Source: Persicaria tinctoria (Eukaryota; Streptophyta; Magnoliopsida; Caryophyllales; Polygonaceae). From it: a stretch of 64,000 nt of DNA. The translations under genes and the position numbers were made by a program. Location of the stretch: assembly GCA_037127255.1 (NCBI GenBank), contig JBANSL010000004.1, positions 32,060,467-32,124,466 on the forward strand. The letters are read 5' to 3'. This document shows positions 1-10,593 of this stretch, in pieces; within the stretch, counting starts at the first letter, position 1; the number at the start of each line of letters is the position of its first letter. The notes below the pieces were generated by a model, which saw only the letters and a list, made by a program, of their open reading frames with translations, had not been told where the DNA came from and ran no database searches.

Positions 1-1157
1 ACATTCCTTCTTTCTTTGATTCATCACCTTTCATATTGCTTTTTTCAATAATAATGTTTTTACCTCTCTGACCTTAGCACTGCTTTCTCGCGAGTCACAA
101 ACATGGGTGTCATGAATGGCCCCGGATACTTAGTGTTTTGGACTCCTCACAATGTGTCCCATCTCTCCAAACTATTATCTTAGAGAGCAGGGTCAATCTA
201 CCTTTATCTCCTGAGGTGATTGGATTTTCTTTCACTCATTAAATTTTCCATATATTTCATACAATTTTCTTCCAAACTCCAAATATGATAATAACAACAC
301 AAACACCATATGACATCTCCATAATGTAACATCATTCTCAACATAATCCCCGGATAAGGTAAAGAATGGTAAATATTTAGATCATGTGGAGCAATATTTG
401 AAATAAGGCATATTATGGCTTTTGTGATGCGTAAGCATAGGTAAGGCTAGGATATAAACGATATGAGCATTATATGGAAATATAAAGTCCTCCATCATCT
501 TATCATGCAACATGTCAAAAGCAATTTCAAATTTTTACCTCCTTTCATGGTTTTCAAGAAATAATGCACTTCATTGTGACTTCCCTTTACTAGGCAATTT
601 CATGCTATATCTCTAATGAATCTAATTTTGCATCGTCGAGTTCAATAAAGCTTCCATGACGTTATTCAAAAATTTCAATGGGGGTCATTTTTCATGATTT
701 TTGGAAAACATGCATATAAGCACATAAATAAATAATGCATTCCAAAATAGCCATGTAACAATTCCAAGAAATAATGCACACATAATGTCAAGTATGGAAA
801 ATATGCATAATGTAAGCCCTTCCCCCACCCCATACTTAAACATTACAGTGTCCTCGCTGTATATAAAAAAAAAACAATGTAAAGGGTAAAGAAAGAAACT
901 CACAAGACATGTGTGCAGAGCTGCAAAATTTCCGAATGGAAGCACCTTCTAGTCCGAGTATTAATGTAGCTTGGTTCTATCCATTGACCTGAAAAGTTAG
1001 AAGACATATACCTATAATAGAAAAACCAAAAGTTCAAAACAAAACAAACAACAAAGTCTCAAATGTCTAAAAAAGTCTATGTACATGCTCTAGATTTTAT
1101 AGTCGCTAGGCCGACTTTCATTAATGCTCAAGGTGGCATCTGCAGGGCCCATGTAGC
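1..1157 (-). other. Non-coding 3' internal region of element A
   Basis: No convincing gene. Bases of about 1-170 are the reverse complement of about 6904-7060 (3' region of element B), including a conserved stretch around the CTCGCGAG palindrome. This identifies the segment as the region before the polypurine tract and 3' LTR. A minus-strand stretch near 800-850 resembles the GAGGACA...TATGGGG sequences common in 3' regions of plant Ty3/Gypsy elements. Short frames here look incidental. Confidence 0.75.
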
Positions 1158-4100
1158 TTAGGCTTCAAATAAGACTCCATTCTTGTCCATTAGCTGTAAT
1201 CCTCCAGAATGGATCTTGTTCACCACGAACCGTCCCATCCGCTTCTTGTTGAATTTGTTGGGAAACCAATGATCCTTTGATTTAGAGACATAGAGCTTGT
1301 CTCCAACTTCATACTCCTTAGGCTCATCATTGGAAATCCTGCACAATCGCACATACCAAGGCAGACCTCTCCCATGTATAGATAAATCTTTGATGGAAAT
1401 AGGAGAAGAAAGATCCATACCTTGACTTACCTTTGCGGAAACGGAATCGGGCACCACGGTGTTTGGTCGATCTCGACTAGGGCTCCTCGAGATCGACGAG
1501 ACTGCAGGCTCTGGTGGTGTCCTGGTCGAAGAGGCAGAAGTCGACGAAGAAGTCTGGTCGACCTCGACAAGCCTACTCGAGGTCGAGTAGGGCTCTGGCT
1601 CTGGTGGCTTGCTCCTCGAGAAAACAGGGTCTGGTGGCGCCGCCTGGTGGTCGACCTCGACAAGCCTACTCGAGGTCGAGTAGGGCTTTGGAGTCACCAC
1701 CGTCGAGGAAGGTGCCGTCGAGGAAGATGGCTCTGGTGGTGCCGAGTGCTGGTCGACCTCGACAAGCCTTGTCGAGATCGACGAGGGTTGTCCGTCTGGT
1801 TGCTGCGGCGTCGAGGAAGCAGGATCTGGGCTCCTCGATCGGTGGTCGAGATCGACGAGGGTGTGGTCGACCTCGAGTAGACTCGGCTTGTCTGGTTCGC
1901 TGCTTGACGAAGCCGGCTTCGGTGGAGTCTCCTTGGTCTGGTCGAGATCGACTAGGGTTTGGTCGATCTTGACCCCATACTTAGTCCTTGTGTTCTCTTT
2001 GAGCATTGCCATGATCTCCTCCACCTGGGCCTCCATGTCCCTCTTTTCTAGCTCCTCGGGGGTCATATTCCTGACCTTTGGTTCCCCGCAGGTGATGTAG
2101 CCAGCTGAGATAGATTTGACCTCTTCCATCGGACCCGTATGCCTTTCAGTTTTGTTGAAGGAATACTCAATTACTTCATCGCTGATGTTGAAGGTGAGCA
2201 CTCCTTTCCGTACGCTTATGTTGGCATCCACAGTGGCCAAGAATGGTCTCCCTAGAATAATTGGACAAGCAGGATCTTCTTGCATATCAACAATTAAGAA
2301 ATCAGCAGGAACGAAGAATTTACCTACTTGTACTGGTACATTTTCCACCATGCCTGTTGGAATGACCACCGTGTTGTTGGCCATGTATAGTCTAGCATCC
2401 ACAGGCTCCAGGGCACCTATCTTAATCTTGGACCAAATCGTTAAAGGCATAATACTAACACTGGCTCCAAGATCACATAGGGCATTAATTTTGTATGGAC
2501 CAAATCCAATAGTTATAGCAAACTTACCTGGATCCGGCCTCTTCTCCAATATGTCCAGATGGCTGCACTCCTCTGTGATTTCTGCCATCGATCGCTTTTT
2601 GCTCAGAATCTCCTTCAGGAACTTGACGTAGGACGGCATTTCATTGAGAGCTTCTGTGAAGGGAATAGTGACGTTCAGCTTCTGAAGCATCTTGATGAAG
2701 CGCTGAAACTTTTTCTCCGCTGGGTCCTTTAGAGATTTTGTGGGGAAAGGCAACTTCTTTTTCTGAGTCGGAGCCAGAACAGACGTCGGAGTTGCTGCTG
2801 ATTTCTCGACCAAGGGCTCCTCGACATCGACAAGGGTCTTGTCGAGATCAACTGGATTGGGCCCAGGCAAGTTGCTGTTCGGCGCAGACGAAGATTCTGG
2901 CAATTTCTCCTCGAGGTCGACGAGGGTTTTGTCGAGGTCGAGTACGACCTTGTCAAGATCGACTACGGCCTTATCGAGGTCGACTTGCTGTTCTTCGTCG
3001 TTCTGTTGTTTTCCAACCTCTGGCTCTTGCAGTTGATGGCCGCTTCTGAGTTTTACAACAGCGACGTGGCCAGTCTTTCCCTTAGGATTTGGTTCTGAAG
3101 ATCCAGGGAGTCCGCCTGACTGTCTGGGGATTCCTGCTGCTAGCTGACCAATCTGTGTATCAACTGTTTTCCGCCAGATATCAATTTCCCCAAGCCTAGA
3201 GTTGACACCTTGCATCTGAGTATAGACGGAGTTGAAGGACTGCCTAGTTTCTGAGTGGTTTCTCCGTATTTCCTCCAGGACCAGCTGTATATCATCCTTT
3301 TTCTGGTCCCTTTCTGGATGTCCTGGAGCTCTGTAGGGCGGGGGATTCCTAAGGACTCCTTGGTTCCATTGTGGTTGCTGAAACCTTTGGTCCCCCATGT
3401 AGCGATTGGGACCCCCTGCGTAAGCTGCATCCTCATGGTGCTCTGCCATCCTGACTTGTTCTGTGTGTGGGCACTCAGGAGTGGTGTGCCTTTGCGATCC
3501 GCATTCAATACAAGGCTGGTTGACAGAGAGATACTTTACTTGCTTGATGAGCTTCCTGTTCTGGTCTCTGTAGTATTGCTCCCTGACATCTGGATCAATC
3601 TCCTTTGATGGCTCATAGAGGGGCATGGATGGTGCTGGCCTGGCGTATGGGTTCTCTTCATAAGTTGTAGTAGACCCATACTTGTTGTCGTAGGTAGTGA
3701 GCTTCTCCAGCACTCCCCATGCGTCACTGGGCGGCATTGTCAGATACTCATAGCGAGTATAATTGTTGATTCTGTCCTTAGTGACTTGATCAAGAGAGTT
3801 GAAGAAGATCTCCTGAATGATGTAGGGTGGCTGTCCATGAGTAGGGCAAGATCGAAGTAGTTCCTTGTAGCGCTCCCATGCCCTTGCCAGCGGTTCCCCT
3901 TTCTGCTGTTTAAAGGCGGTGATTTTCTGGCGGAGATGTGCTGTTTTGGCAGGTGGGAAGAATTTGTTCAGAAACTCTTGCTCTACTTGGGCCCAGGTTG
4001 TGAGTGATCTTGCCTTCAGCCCTTCCAGCCATTTCAGTGCAGGTCCAGCAAGCGACCAGCGAAAAGATTTCATCTTGACATATTCCAGAGTTGTACCTTC

Positions 4101-4526
4101 TACAAGAGTACGGCACATATCATGAAAGTTAGTAATATGTTCAAGAGGACACTCATTAAATCTGCCATAAAAGGCATTATTTTTAAGCTCTATAAGAAAT
4201 TGAGTGCGAATTTCAAAAGAGTTTTCAGGGATTAGAATCGCCGATTCAGGCACGACAAGAGTTGGGTGCATGTAGTCCTCTGTCGTGGTTGGATACTGGG
4301 CAAGCTCAGCTTGTGCTTGTTCCCTTGCTGCTCTCTCAGCGGCGATAGCAGCATCTTTAGCGTTGATAGCGGCATCCCTTGCGACTAGTTCCCTGGTAAG
4401 CCTAGCGATCAGCTGTTCCTGTGTTTCAGTGGCCGACATGATCCTTTTGAGTTTGGAATGGATGTGTAGGTAGCGCTCCGGTTCGTCTAAGCTGTCAAAC
4501 TCAGGTGTTTGACCAGAATGACGCAT
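1158..4526 (-). CDS. Gag-protease polyprotein of element A, with VDLD repeats
   Basis: An open frame of 1122 residues starting 64 bases after the primer site. Residues 1-100 are helical and alanine/glutamate rich. About 105-290 form a retrotransposon Gag domain (around FRWSLAGPALKWLEGL). A CCHC zinc knuckle (CIECGSQRHTTPEC) lies near 338-351, and the aspartic protease motif DLGAS near 685. Two linkers, roughly 500-580 and 850-1010, carry repeated VDLD(K) units encoded by the TCGA-rich motif that also fills the LTRs. The last 60 or so residues (VGDKLYVSKSKDHWFPNKF, then GRFVVNKI) resemble the C-terminal tail of Athila-type integrases, which suggests an internal deletion of RT to integrase fused the two ends in frame. 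Gag packages the RNA and protease would process it. The frame is uninterrupted, unlike most pol remnants here, so Gag may still be under selection. Inference: a recently active non-autonomous family. Confidence 0.85.
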   Translation of the reverse strand: MRHSGQTPEFDSLDEPERYLHIHSKLKRIMSATETQEQLIARLTRELVARDAAINAKDAAIAAERAAREQAQAELAQYPTTTEDYMHPTLVVPESAILIPENSFEIRTQFLIELKNNAFYGRFNECPLEHITNFHDMCRTLVEGTTLEYVKMKSFRWSLAGPALKWLEGLKARSLTTWAQVEQEFLNKFFPPAKTAHLRQKITAFKQQKGEPLARAWERYKELLRSCPTHGQPPYIIQEIFFNSLDQVTKDRINNYTRYEYLTMPPSDAWGVLEKLTTYDNKYGSTTTYEENPYARPAPSMPLYEPSKEIDPDVREQYYRDQNRKLIKQVKYLSVNQPCIECGSQRHTTPECPHTEQVRMAEHHEDAAYAGGPNRYMGDQRFQQPQWNQGVLRNPPPYRAPGHPERDQKKDDIQLVLEEIRRNHSETRQSFNSVYTQMQGVNSRLGEIDIWRKTVDTQIGQLAAGIPRQSGGLPGSSEPNPKGKTGHVAVVKLRSGHQLQEPEVGKQQNDEEQQVDLDKAVVDLDKVVLDLDKTLVDLEEKLPESSSAPNSNLPGPNPVDLDKTLVDVEEPLVEKSAATPTSVLAPTQKKKLPFPTKSLKDPAEKKFQRFIKMLQKLNVTIPFTEALNEMPSYVKFLKEILSKKRSMAEITEECSHLDILEKRPDPGKFAITIGFGPYKINALCDLGASVSIMPLTIWSKIKIGALEPVDARLYMANNTVVIPTGMVENVPVQVGKFFVPADFLIVDMQEDPACPIILGRPFLATVDANISVRKGVLTFNISDEVIEYSFNKTERHTGPMEEVKSISAGYITCGEPKVRNMTPEELEKRDMEAQVEEIMAMLKENTRTKYGVKIDQTLVDLDQTKETPPKPASSSSEPDKPSLLEVDHTLVDLDHRSRSPDPASSTPQQPDGQPSSISTRLVEVDQHSAPPEPSSSTAPSSTVVTPKPYSTSSRLVEVDHQAAPPDPVFSRSKPPEPEPYSTSSRLVEVDQTSSSTSASSTRTPPEPAVSSISRSPSRDRPNTVVPDSVSAKVSQGMDLSSPISIKDLSIHGRGLPWYVRLCRISNDEPKEYEVGDKLYVSKSKDHWFPNKFNKKRMGRFVVNKIHSGGLQLMDKNGVLFEA

Positions 4527-4589
4527 ACACCTGCAATCTAACTCAAAGAGACAGTGAGAACTGACTGCCTAAGGCGCGATTGATTGCTT

Positions 4590-4606
4590 CCCCGGCAACG
4601 GCGCCA
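4590..4606 (-). other. Primer binding site, Asp-tRNA type (element A)
   Basis: Reading the minus strand, TGGCGCCGTTGCCGGGG follows the LTR end after 3 bases. It is complementary to the 3' end of plant tRNA-Asp, the primer typical of Athila elements. The same site occurs at 63707-63723 in element C. Confidence 0.9.
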
Positions 4607-4609
4607 AGT

Positions 4610-6903
4610 TGTTGTTGCAGGAGGAAATCGAGTATTGAAATAAATATAGAATAAAGATCAGACCGACTTCCCTGTCTCAGCAAATGAATACAAGACTTCC
4701 TCCCGTTGTAGTAACAGAAAAGTCAGGATCGAATCCACGAGGAAGCACGTCAGCAGTTCTCAGGTAGCTATCAGATTCTCACAGAAGCAGAGCAGAAAAG
4801 CACAGAAACACAGAAGCAGAAATAAATAGAAACAAATAATCCCGGCAAGGGCAACTAAAATAAAAGCAAGAACAAATAAAGACAGAAATAAAAGCAAAGC
4901 AAAGGACAAGAGTAAAGACAGAAAGTAACTCGAGGACACAGAAGCTAGTCGATCTCGACAAGCTGTCCTCTAGGTCGATAAAAGTAAGTCGACAGCAACA
5001 ATTCAGAAACAGAAAACAAAGCAACTCGACAAAACAAGCCAACTCGATCTCGACCACCCTTCCTCGAGATCGACAAGACAGGTAAACACAGAAACTGGAA
5101 TCGACGAAAGACAGAACAAAATCAACTCGACACAGACAAAACCCAACTCGATCTCGACCAAATGCTCCTCGAGATCGACGAGAACAGTAAAAGACAGAAA
5201 CTTAAATTTGCAGAATTCGAACTAAAACGCAGATTTCGACAGAAATAAATCAATATAATAAAAGACCTCCAAGGCCAGGGTTTCAACACCACAACGATAA
5301 CCATGCAAAACGACACATAAAGGCATAAAAGATCGTGCTTTCCATCAAATAACTTTCGTCATTAACAAATAGGCATATAGAGGCTCTCGCATAAACCCTA
5401 ATTGTTACTAACCCTTTTTCACATAATTAATCCAAGTTGCATTAAGATCACTTTCGCTTCAATAACACAAACAAGGATCACCTTCAACTCTCGCAAAAGA
5501 ATCATGCTCATAGGGATAGAAGATGAATTGCACAAAAGATCTGACCTTTATCGCATCGCCTCACATGGCCACTGTCGGGCTCACCCCAGCCCCAGAAGTG
5601 GGTGGACTACTCACGCCTCATCGCAATCGCAGACATTGAATTGATGAAAGAAACTTGCATAAAACTATATTCAAAGCCTTTTACAATCTTGGCAATCAAC
5701 TTTCGCTGTAAGCCAAAACCCTAAAAACCTTAGAACTCCTAAACTTCTCTGTGGAACTACTTACTTCTCTCTGAAATTGAATGATTGAAACTGAGCCCCT
5801 AGGGCCTTATTTACAGTGATCTATTCCTTGCTAGTCAAGGATTAAATCTTCTATCTCTATCTAAAATTATATTTAAAAGCATAAAAAGATAAATAAATGT
5901 TTAATGGAAATAAATCCATAAGGAAAAGATAATTCTAAATAAGGTAGGTATGTCTTCATGTTGATAGATTCCGCCTTCCATGGATAGATTTGATAGATCG
6001 GATAGATCCCAGCAACTCTCGGATTCCTTCATGGCCAAGACATCCAAATTCTACTCGGACAAGCCAAGTCGAGAAGCTTCTGGAATCTGGGTCTAGTCGA
6101 CCTCGACAAGGTCACCTCGACCTCGAGTTGGGTGGCTCGGCTTGGTTCGACTCTGCTCGATGTGGCTCGGACTCTGGCTCACTGGTGCTCGTCGACCTCG
6201 AGTTGGCCTCGTCGATCTCGAGTAAGGCTGGTCATCGACATGGTCTTCTCGGGTTGGTGTGTTCGACTGGCTCGGACATGCTCGGACATGTCTCAAGGTC
6301 TTCGTCGATCTCGACAAGAGTTCGTCGAGATCGAGTTGGGTCTTCTTCCGCTTCCGCGAGCTGGCTCTTCCGCTGGCAGCGGATGGCTTCGTCCGCGGCA
6401 GCGGATCCTCCTTTCCGCGGCAGCGAGTCTCCTGGTCGTCGTCGGGTAGATCTCCTCGGCAAGCTCGGCTCTTCTCCTTGTCGACTCCGGACATGGGGAC
6501 TGGGCTTCGTCGACCTCGACCAGGGCTTGTCGAGGTCGAGTAGGGTCCGGAGTCTGGGTGTTTGGCTTGCTCGATCAGGGTGTGCTCGACCAAGGCTGCT
6601 CGGCCATGGCTCGTCTAGGTCGAGTAGGGTTACTCGATGTCGACTAGACTTGGCTCTCCGATTTGTTACGCTGCTTTGACCATGGACTAATGTAATGGTT
6701 TTCCGAGCTTTTCCGACCTTCTGTAAAATTGCTGTAAATGCCTCGATTTCTGCGATTTAAACAGAAACTGGTGTAGATTCCATAATTTTGGCAAATAAAC
6801 ATAAACTACACAGATTATGTACTATCTTAACCCAAATGCATGAAATGTATACAGAAATCGATATGAAAGTTACTGTAAAACATGGCAAATTCCGCTCACA
6901 ACA
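4610..6903 (-). repeat. 5' LTR of element A (2294 bp)
   Basis: Minus-strand boundaries TGTTGTGAGC (at 6903) and CAACAACA (at 4610), as in the other two LTRs of this family at 7419 and 61186. The U3 part (about 6065-6640) and the part next to the primer site (about 4940-5190) are dense in TCGA-based motifs. At the position of the TATA box of the sister LTRs this copy reads TGTAAATAA (5816-5808), one base off TATAAATAA. A block around 5520-5640 is shared closely with LTR B (8640-8780). No gene inside; the frames seen are shadows of repeated motifs. Confidence 0.85.
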
Positions 6904-7418
6904 GACACATTGTGAGGAGTCCAAAGCACTAAGTATCCGGGGCCATTCATGACACCCATGTTTGTGACTCGCGAGAAGGCAGTGCTGAGGTTAGAGAGGT
7001 AAAAGCATTATTATGAATAGAAGCAATATGAAAGGTGATGAATCTTATGGAGAAGGAATGTGGAAATTCAATTTGGAAATACTCCATTTCCCCGGATCAT
7101 TAGCACCACATTGCCAAAAATTGCCCACCTTTAGCCTTTTACCAATTCTACTCCTTATTTGAGCTTAAATTAAGGTCCTCTTGATTATTAATGCTTTGTC
7201 ACTTATGAATGTTTTTGCATAACCCTCCTTTTGTGAGTAGATGTTGCTTTTGTATAATTGCACATGCATGGATCTGTGACATAAGTACCTTTTCGAGGAT
7301 GGTAATTGATTGCAGGGTTATATGAGAATGAATCTGATATGTTGAGAGTTTGAATTCTTCCCCTGAATGACAAATAAAAGTATTGCTTGAGGACAAGCAA
7401 GCTTAAGTATGGGGTGTT
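6904..7418 (+). mobile_element. 3' internal tail of element B (same family, plus strand)
   Basis: The segment ends in a GAGGACAAGC...TATGGGG stretch and a purine/T-rich tract directly before the LTR start at 7419, the position of a polypurine tract. Its first 110 or so bases match the reverse complement of 61-170. The rest of element B must lie beyond element A, outside the window. Confidence 0.75.
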
Positions 7419-9578
7419 TGTTGTGAGCTGAATTTTCCATGTTTTACATTTACTTTTATGTCGATTTCTGCATGCATTTCATTCATTTGGGCTAAGATAG
7501 TACAGAACCTATGTAGTTTACGTTTATTTGCCAAATTATGGAATCTACACCAGTTTCTGTTTAATTCGCAGAATTCGAGGCGCTTTACAGCAATTCTACA
7601 GAAGGTCAGAAAAGCTCGGAAAACGGCTACAGAAGTCCAAGGTCAAGGAAGCAGCGGAACCAGTTGAATCAATCTGAGAGTCAAGGTTACTCGATCTCGA
7701 GTTGACCTTACTCGATCTCGACGAGCTTGTCCGAGCAGCCTTGGTCGACAGAGCCTGATCGAGAAAGCCAAGACCAACCCGACTTCCGGACCCAACTCGA
7801 TCTCGACAAGACCCTAGTCGAGATCGACGAAGCCCAGTGCCACACCCGGAGTCGACGAGGAGAAAAGCTGATCGAGAAGCCGAGGACGAGAAGCCGAGCA
7901 CACCTCTACTCGATCTCGACTAACCCTTTGTCGAGATCGACAAGCGCCACAACGCCACTCCGAGTCCGTGCCTAGGAGAAACTGCTCGACCAGAGAAGGC
8001 CACACCCTAGTCGATCTCGAGGAGCCCTAGTCGAGATCGACAACGCCCAGAGCCCAGATCCGAGTTTGTCGAGCACGCCTACCCGAGAAGACCCAGTCGG
8101 TGAAACATCCCTACTCGATCTTGACAAGGAGTAGTCGAGATCGACGAGCACCGTGAACCATGTCCGAGCCACATTGAGCAGATCTATCCGAGAAGCCAAG
8201 TCGACGATGAATCCTAGTCGAGGTTGACGAAGCCCTTGTCGATGTCGAGTAGACCCGATTCCAGAAAACGCGTCGTCGAGAGCTGCCCTGGTCGAGCTGG
8301 GATTTCTTGGGCATGAAGGAATCCGAGAATGGCCGAATTCTATCCAAATTCTATCAAATCTATCATGGAAGACAAGATCTATCAACTCGTGAAGACTTAC
8401 CTATTTAGATTTATCTTTTCTCTTTTAGATTTAATTTCTTAAAGCATTTTATTTATCTTTTAGCAAAGTAGATATAATTTTAGATATAGATAGATGATTA
8501 TTTCCTTGATTAGCGGGGTTTGATCACTATAAATAAGGCCCTAGGGGCTCAGTTTTATTAATTCAGTTTCAGAGACAATTAGTTAGTTACATAAAGAGGA
8601 GATTATAAGTTGGAGTTTATTTTATGCAATTTAGTTCTTTTCATCAATCAATGTCTGCGATTGCGATGAGGCGTGATTAGTCCACCCACTTCTGGGGCTG
8701 GGGTGAGCCCGACGGTGGCCATGTGAGGTGACGCGGTAAAGGTCAGATCTTTTTATCCAATTCATCTTCTATCCCTATGAGCATGATTCTTTCGCGAGAG
8801 TTGAAGGTGATCCTTGTTTGTATTATTGAAGCGAAAGTGATCTTAATGCAACTTGGGTTAATTATGTGAAAAAGGGTTAGTAACAATTAGGATTTATGCG
8901 AAAACCTCTATATGCCTATTTGTTAATAACGAAAGTTATTTGATGGAAAGCATGATCTTGTATGCCTTTATGTATTACTTTGCATGGTTATCGTTGTGGT
9001 GTTGAAACCCTGGCTTTGGAAGTCTTTTATTATATTGAATTTATTTTCGTTGAAATTTTGAGTTCTGTGTTCGGAATTTGCCTTTAAAGTTTCTGTCTTT
9101 TACTCGATCTAGAGTTACTGTTGTCGATCTAGAGGAAGCCTTAGTCGATCTCGAGTAGGCTTTGTCGAGATCGAGTAGCTATTGGTCTTGATCGAGTTGT
9201 TGTCGTTGATTTCTGTTTTCTGTCGACCTGCCTTTGTCGATCTCGAGGAGCCTGTGGTCGAGATCGACTAGCCTTTGCTTTGCTTTTAGTTTCTGCTTTG
9301 CTTTGTCTTTTCTGTCTTCGTTTAGTTCATTGCTTTTGTTTGTTCTTTTCTGTTTTATTTCTGTCTCTTTCCTTGTTTTTGTGTTCTGTCTTTCTGCTAT
9401 TCTGTCTGTGAGATCTATTGCTACCTGAGAACTGCTGACGTGCTTCCTCGTGGATTCGATCCTGACTATTCTCTTACTACAACGGGAGGAAGTCTTGTAT
9501 TTATTTGCTGAGACAGGGAAGTCAGTCTGAACTCTATTATATATTTATTTCATACTTGACCATCCTCCTGCAACAACA
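7419..9578 (+). repeat. LTR of element B (2160 bp)
   Basis: Starts TGTTGTGAGC and ends CAACAACA like LTRs A and C. TCGA-based motifs cluster at about 7690-8290 (before the TATA box) and 9105-9275 (after it). With internal sequence upstream it should be a 3' LTR. However the 8 bases after it (AATTGGCG, 9579-9586) equal the start of the family's primer-site region, which would suit a 5' LTR or an LTR-LTR tandem; then the match stops. Confidence 0.8.
8528..8536 (+). promoter_or_regulatory. TATA box of LTR B
   Basis: TATAAATAA followed by a conserved GGCCCTAGGGGCTCAG block. The same arrangement occurs in LTR C at 62242. It is the likely core promoter marking the U3/R border region. Confidence 0.6.
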
Positions 9579-10589
9579 AATTGGCGAATGTTGTAGCAGT
9601 TAAAATCTTGTACATTTCATTCCCAAAACTAGCTTTTGACGCCTTTCCTATGACAAAATTGTGTCTATAGAACTGGTCATGAAGAAAGCTTGAAACTCTT
9701 GAAGCACCTATATTGAAGTAAAGTATATAAGGGGTGACAATAGAATTTCACGGGGTGTGTATATGAGGAAGTGAAGCAATGTCTATAAAAAAACTCTAGA
9801 CAACTGCCAAGCTCCAGCAATCAAGCTACGAAGACAGTATGTTACTCAAAGACCCAATCAACTATAAACGAACCATGTAGGAATCACTTACAAGAAAGTG
9901 CAACCCCTCAGTAAAAATTTTGCATAATTAAATGCTAGTATTTCATTATCAACCAATCTGCAAGATTAAGAAGCCAACTTTTAAACATGTATCCATTACA
10001 CTTAATCAAATGGAAACAAGTAAGTACCCACTGCTATTAAAAAGTAAATAGATGTACTTTGGATCTTGAGATGCACAGGACAATGTATGTAAACAATCAT
10101 TGTGGCATTTTAAATCAAAACTCAAGCCATAATCGAAACAAAACAAGTTCAATTGATGTAATTTGTAAAATCTAAAAGTACCCACTAGTATTATTCTTGA
10201 TTGACACACAAACAAGCTAGAATTAAGCTCAACCCCATTCTCTTCAAACAAGTTCAATTGAAGAAACCCTTGATGTAATTTGTAAAATATGTAAAATCTG
10301 TAATTTTTAAAACATGTACTAAAGACTAAAATCTGTAATATGTAATATTTGCTAAGAAAATCTGTAATTGATAGCTCTTTCAAGGTCGTCCAATATACTA
10401 TCAGTACTGCCTCTTAACACAAGCTAAATATTTAAGGATTAAATGTATACACTTTCCTTGTAGGAAGATATGAAAAACAATAAAAAGAAAAAACTTTAAC
10501 ACATGCTAAATATTTAAGATAAAACAAGAGCAAGCAGGCGTGAACATGATTTTTTATATAAAAAAAATATAGTAACTGATACGTTTGGG
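9579..10589. other. AT-rich spacer with one coding-like stretch
   Basis: No recognisable gene. On the minus strand 9758-9597 is open for over 50 codons and reads like coding sequence (for example GKASKASFGNEMYKILTATT). It ends at the border with LTR B, so it may be an exon remnant of a host gene truncated by that LTR. I do not recognise the product. The remainder (9760-10589) is AT-rich without features. Confidence 0.3.
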
Positions 10590-10593
10590 ATTC

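Larger units (their letters stand above)
1..6903 (-). mobile_element. Element A: Athila-like, Gag-protease-only LTR retrotransposon (left LTR outside window)
   Basis: Read on the minus strand: 5' LTR at 6903-4610, primer binding site at 4606-4590, a Gag-protease frame at 4526-1158, then about 1.16 kb of non-coding 3' region to the window edge. The 3' LTR should lie left of base 1. There is no reverse transcriptase, RNase H or integrase core, so the element is non-autonomous and must use enzymes supplied in trans, like the class called TR-GAG. The Asp-tRNA primer site and the Gag style point to the Athila/Tat branch of Ty3/Gypsy. Its outer end at 6903/6904 abuts the 3' region of a same-family plus-strand copy, so A probably inserted into element B. 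The predicted 5 bp target copy is GACAC at 6904-6908; its partner is outside the window. Confidence 0.85.

Noticed and set aside
1422..3049. Plus-strand frames over the gag region (e.g. 1422-1880, 2738-3049)
   Set aside because: Antisense shadows of the VDLD repeats; arginine-rich composition follows from the TCGA motif.
5990..6679. 229-codon frame inside LTR A
   Set aside because: Created by TCGA repeats lacking stops in several frames at once; not open at the equivalent place in LTR B or C.
10006..10383. 125-codon minus frame
   Set aside because: AT-driven Phe/Leu/Tyr-rich composition, no splice or family support.
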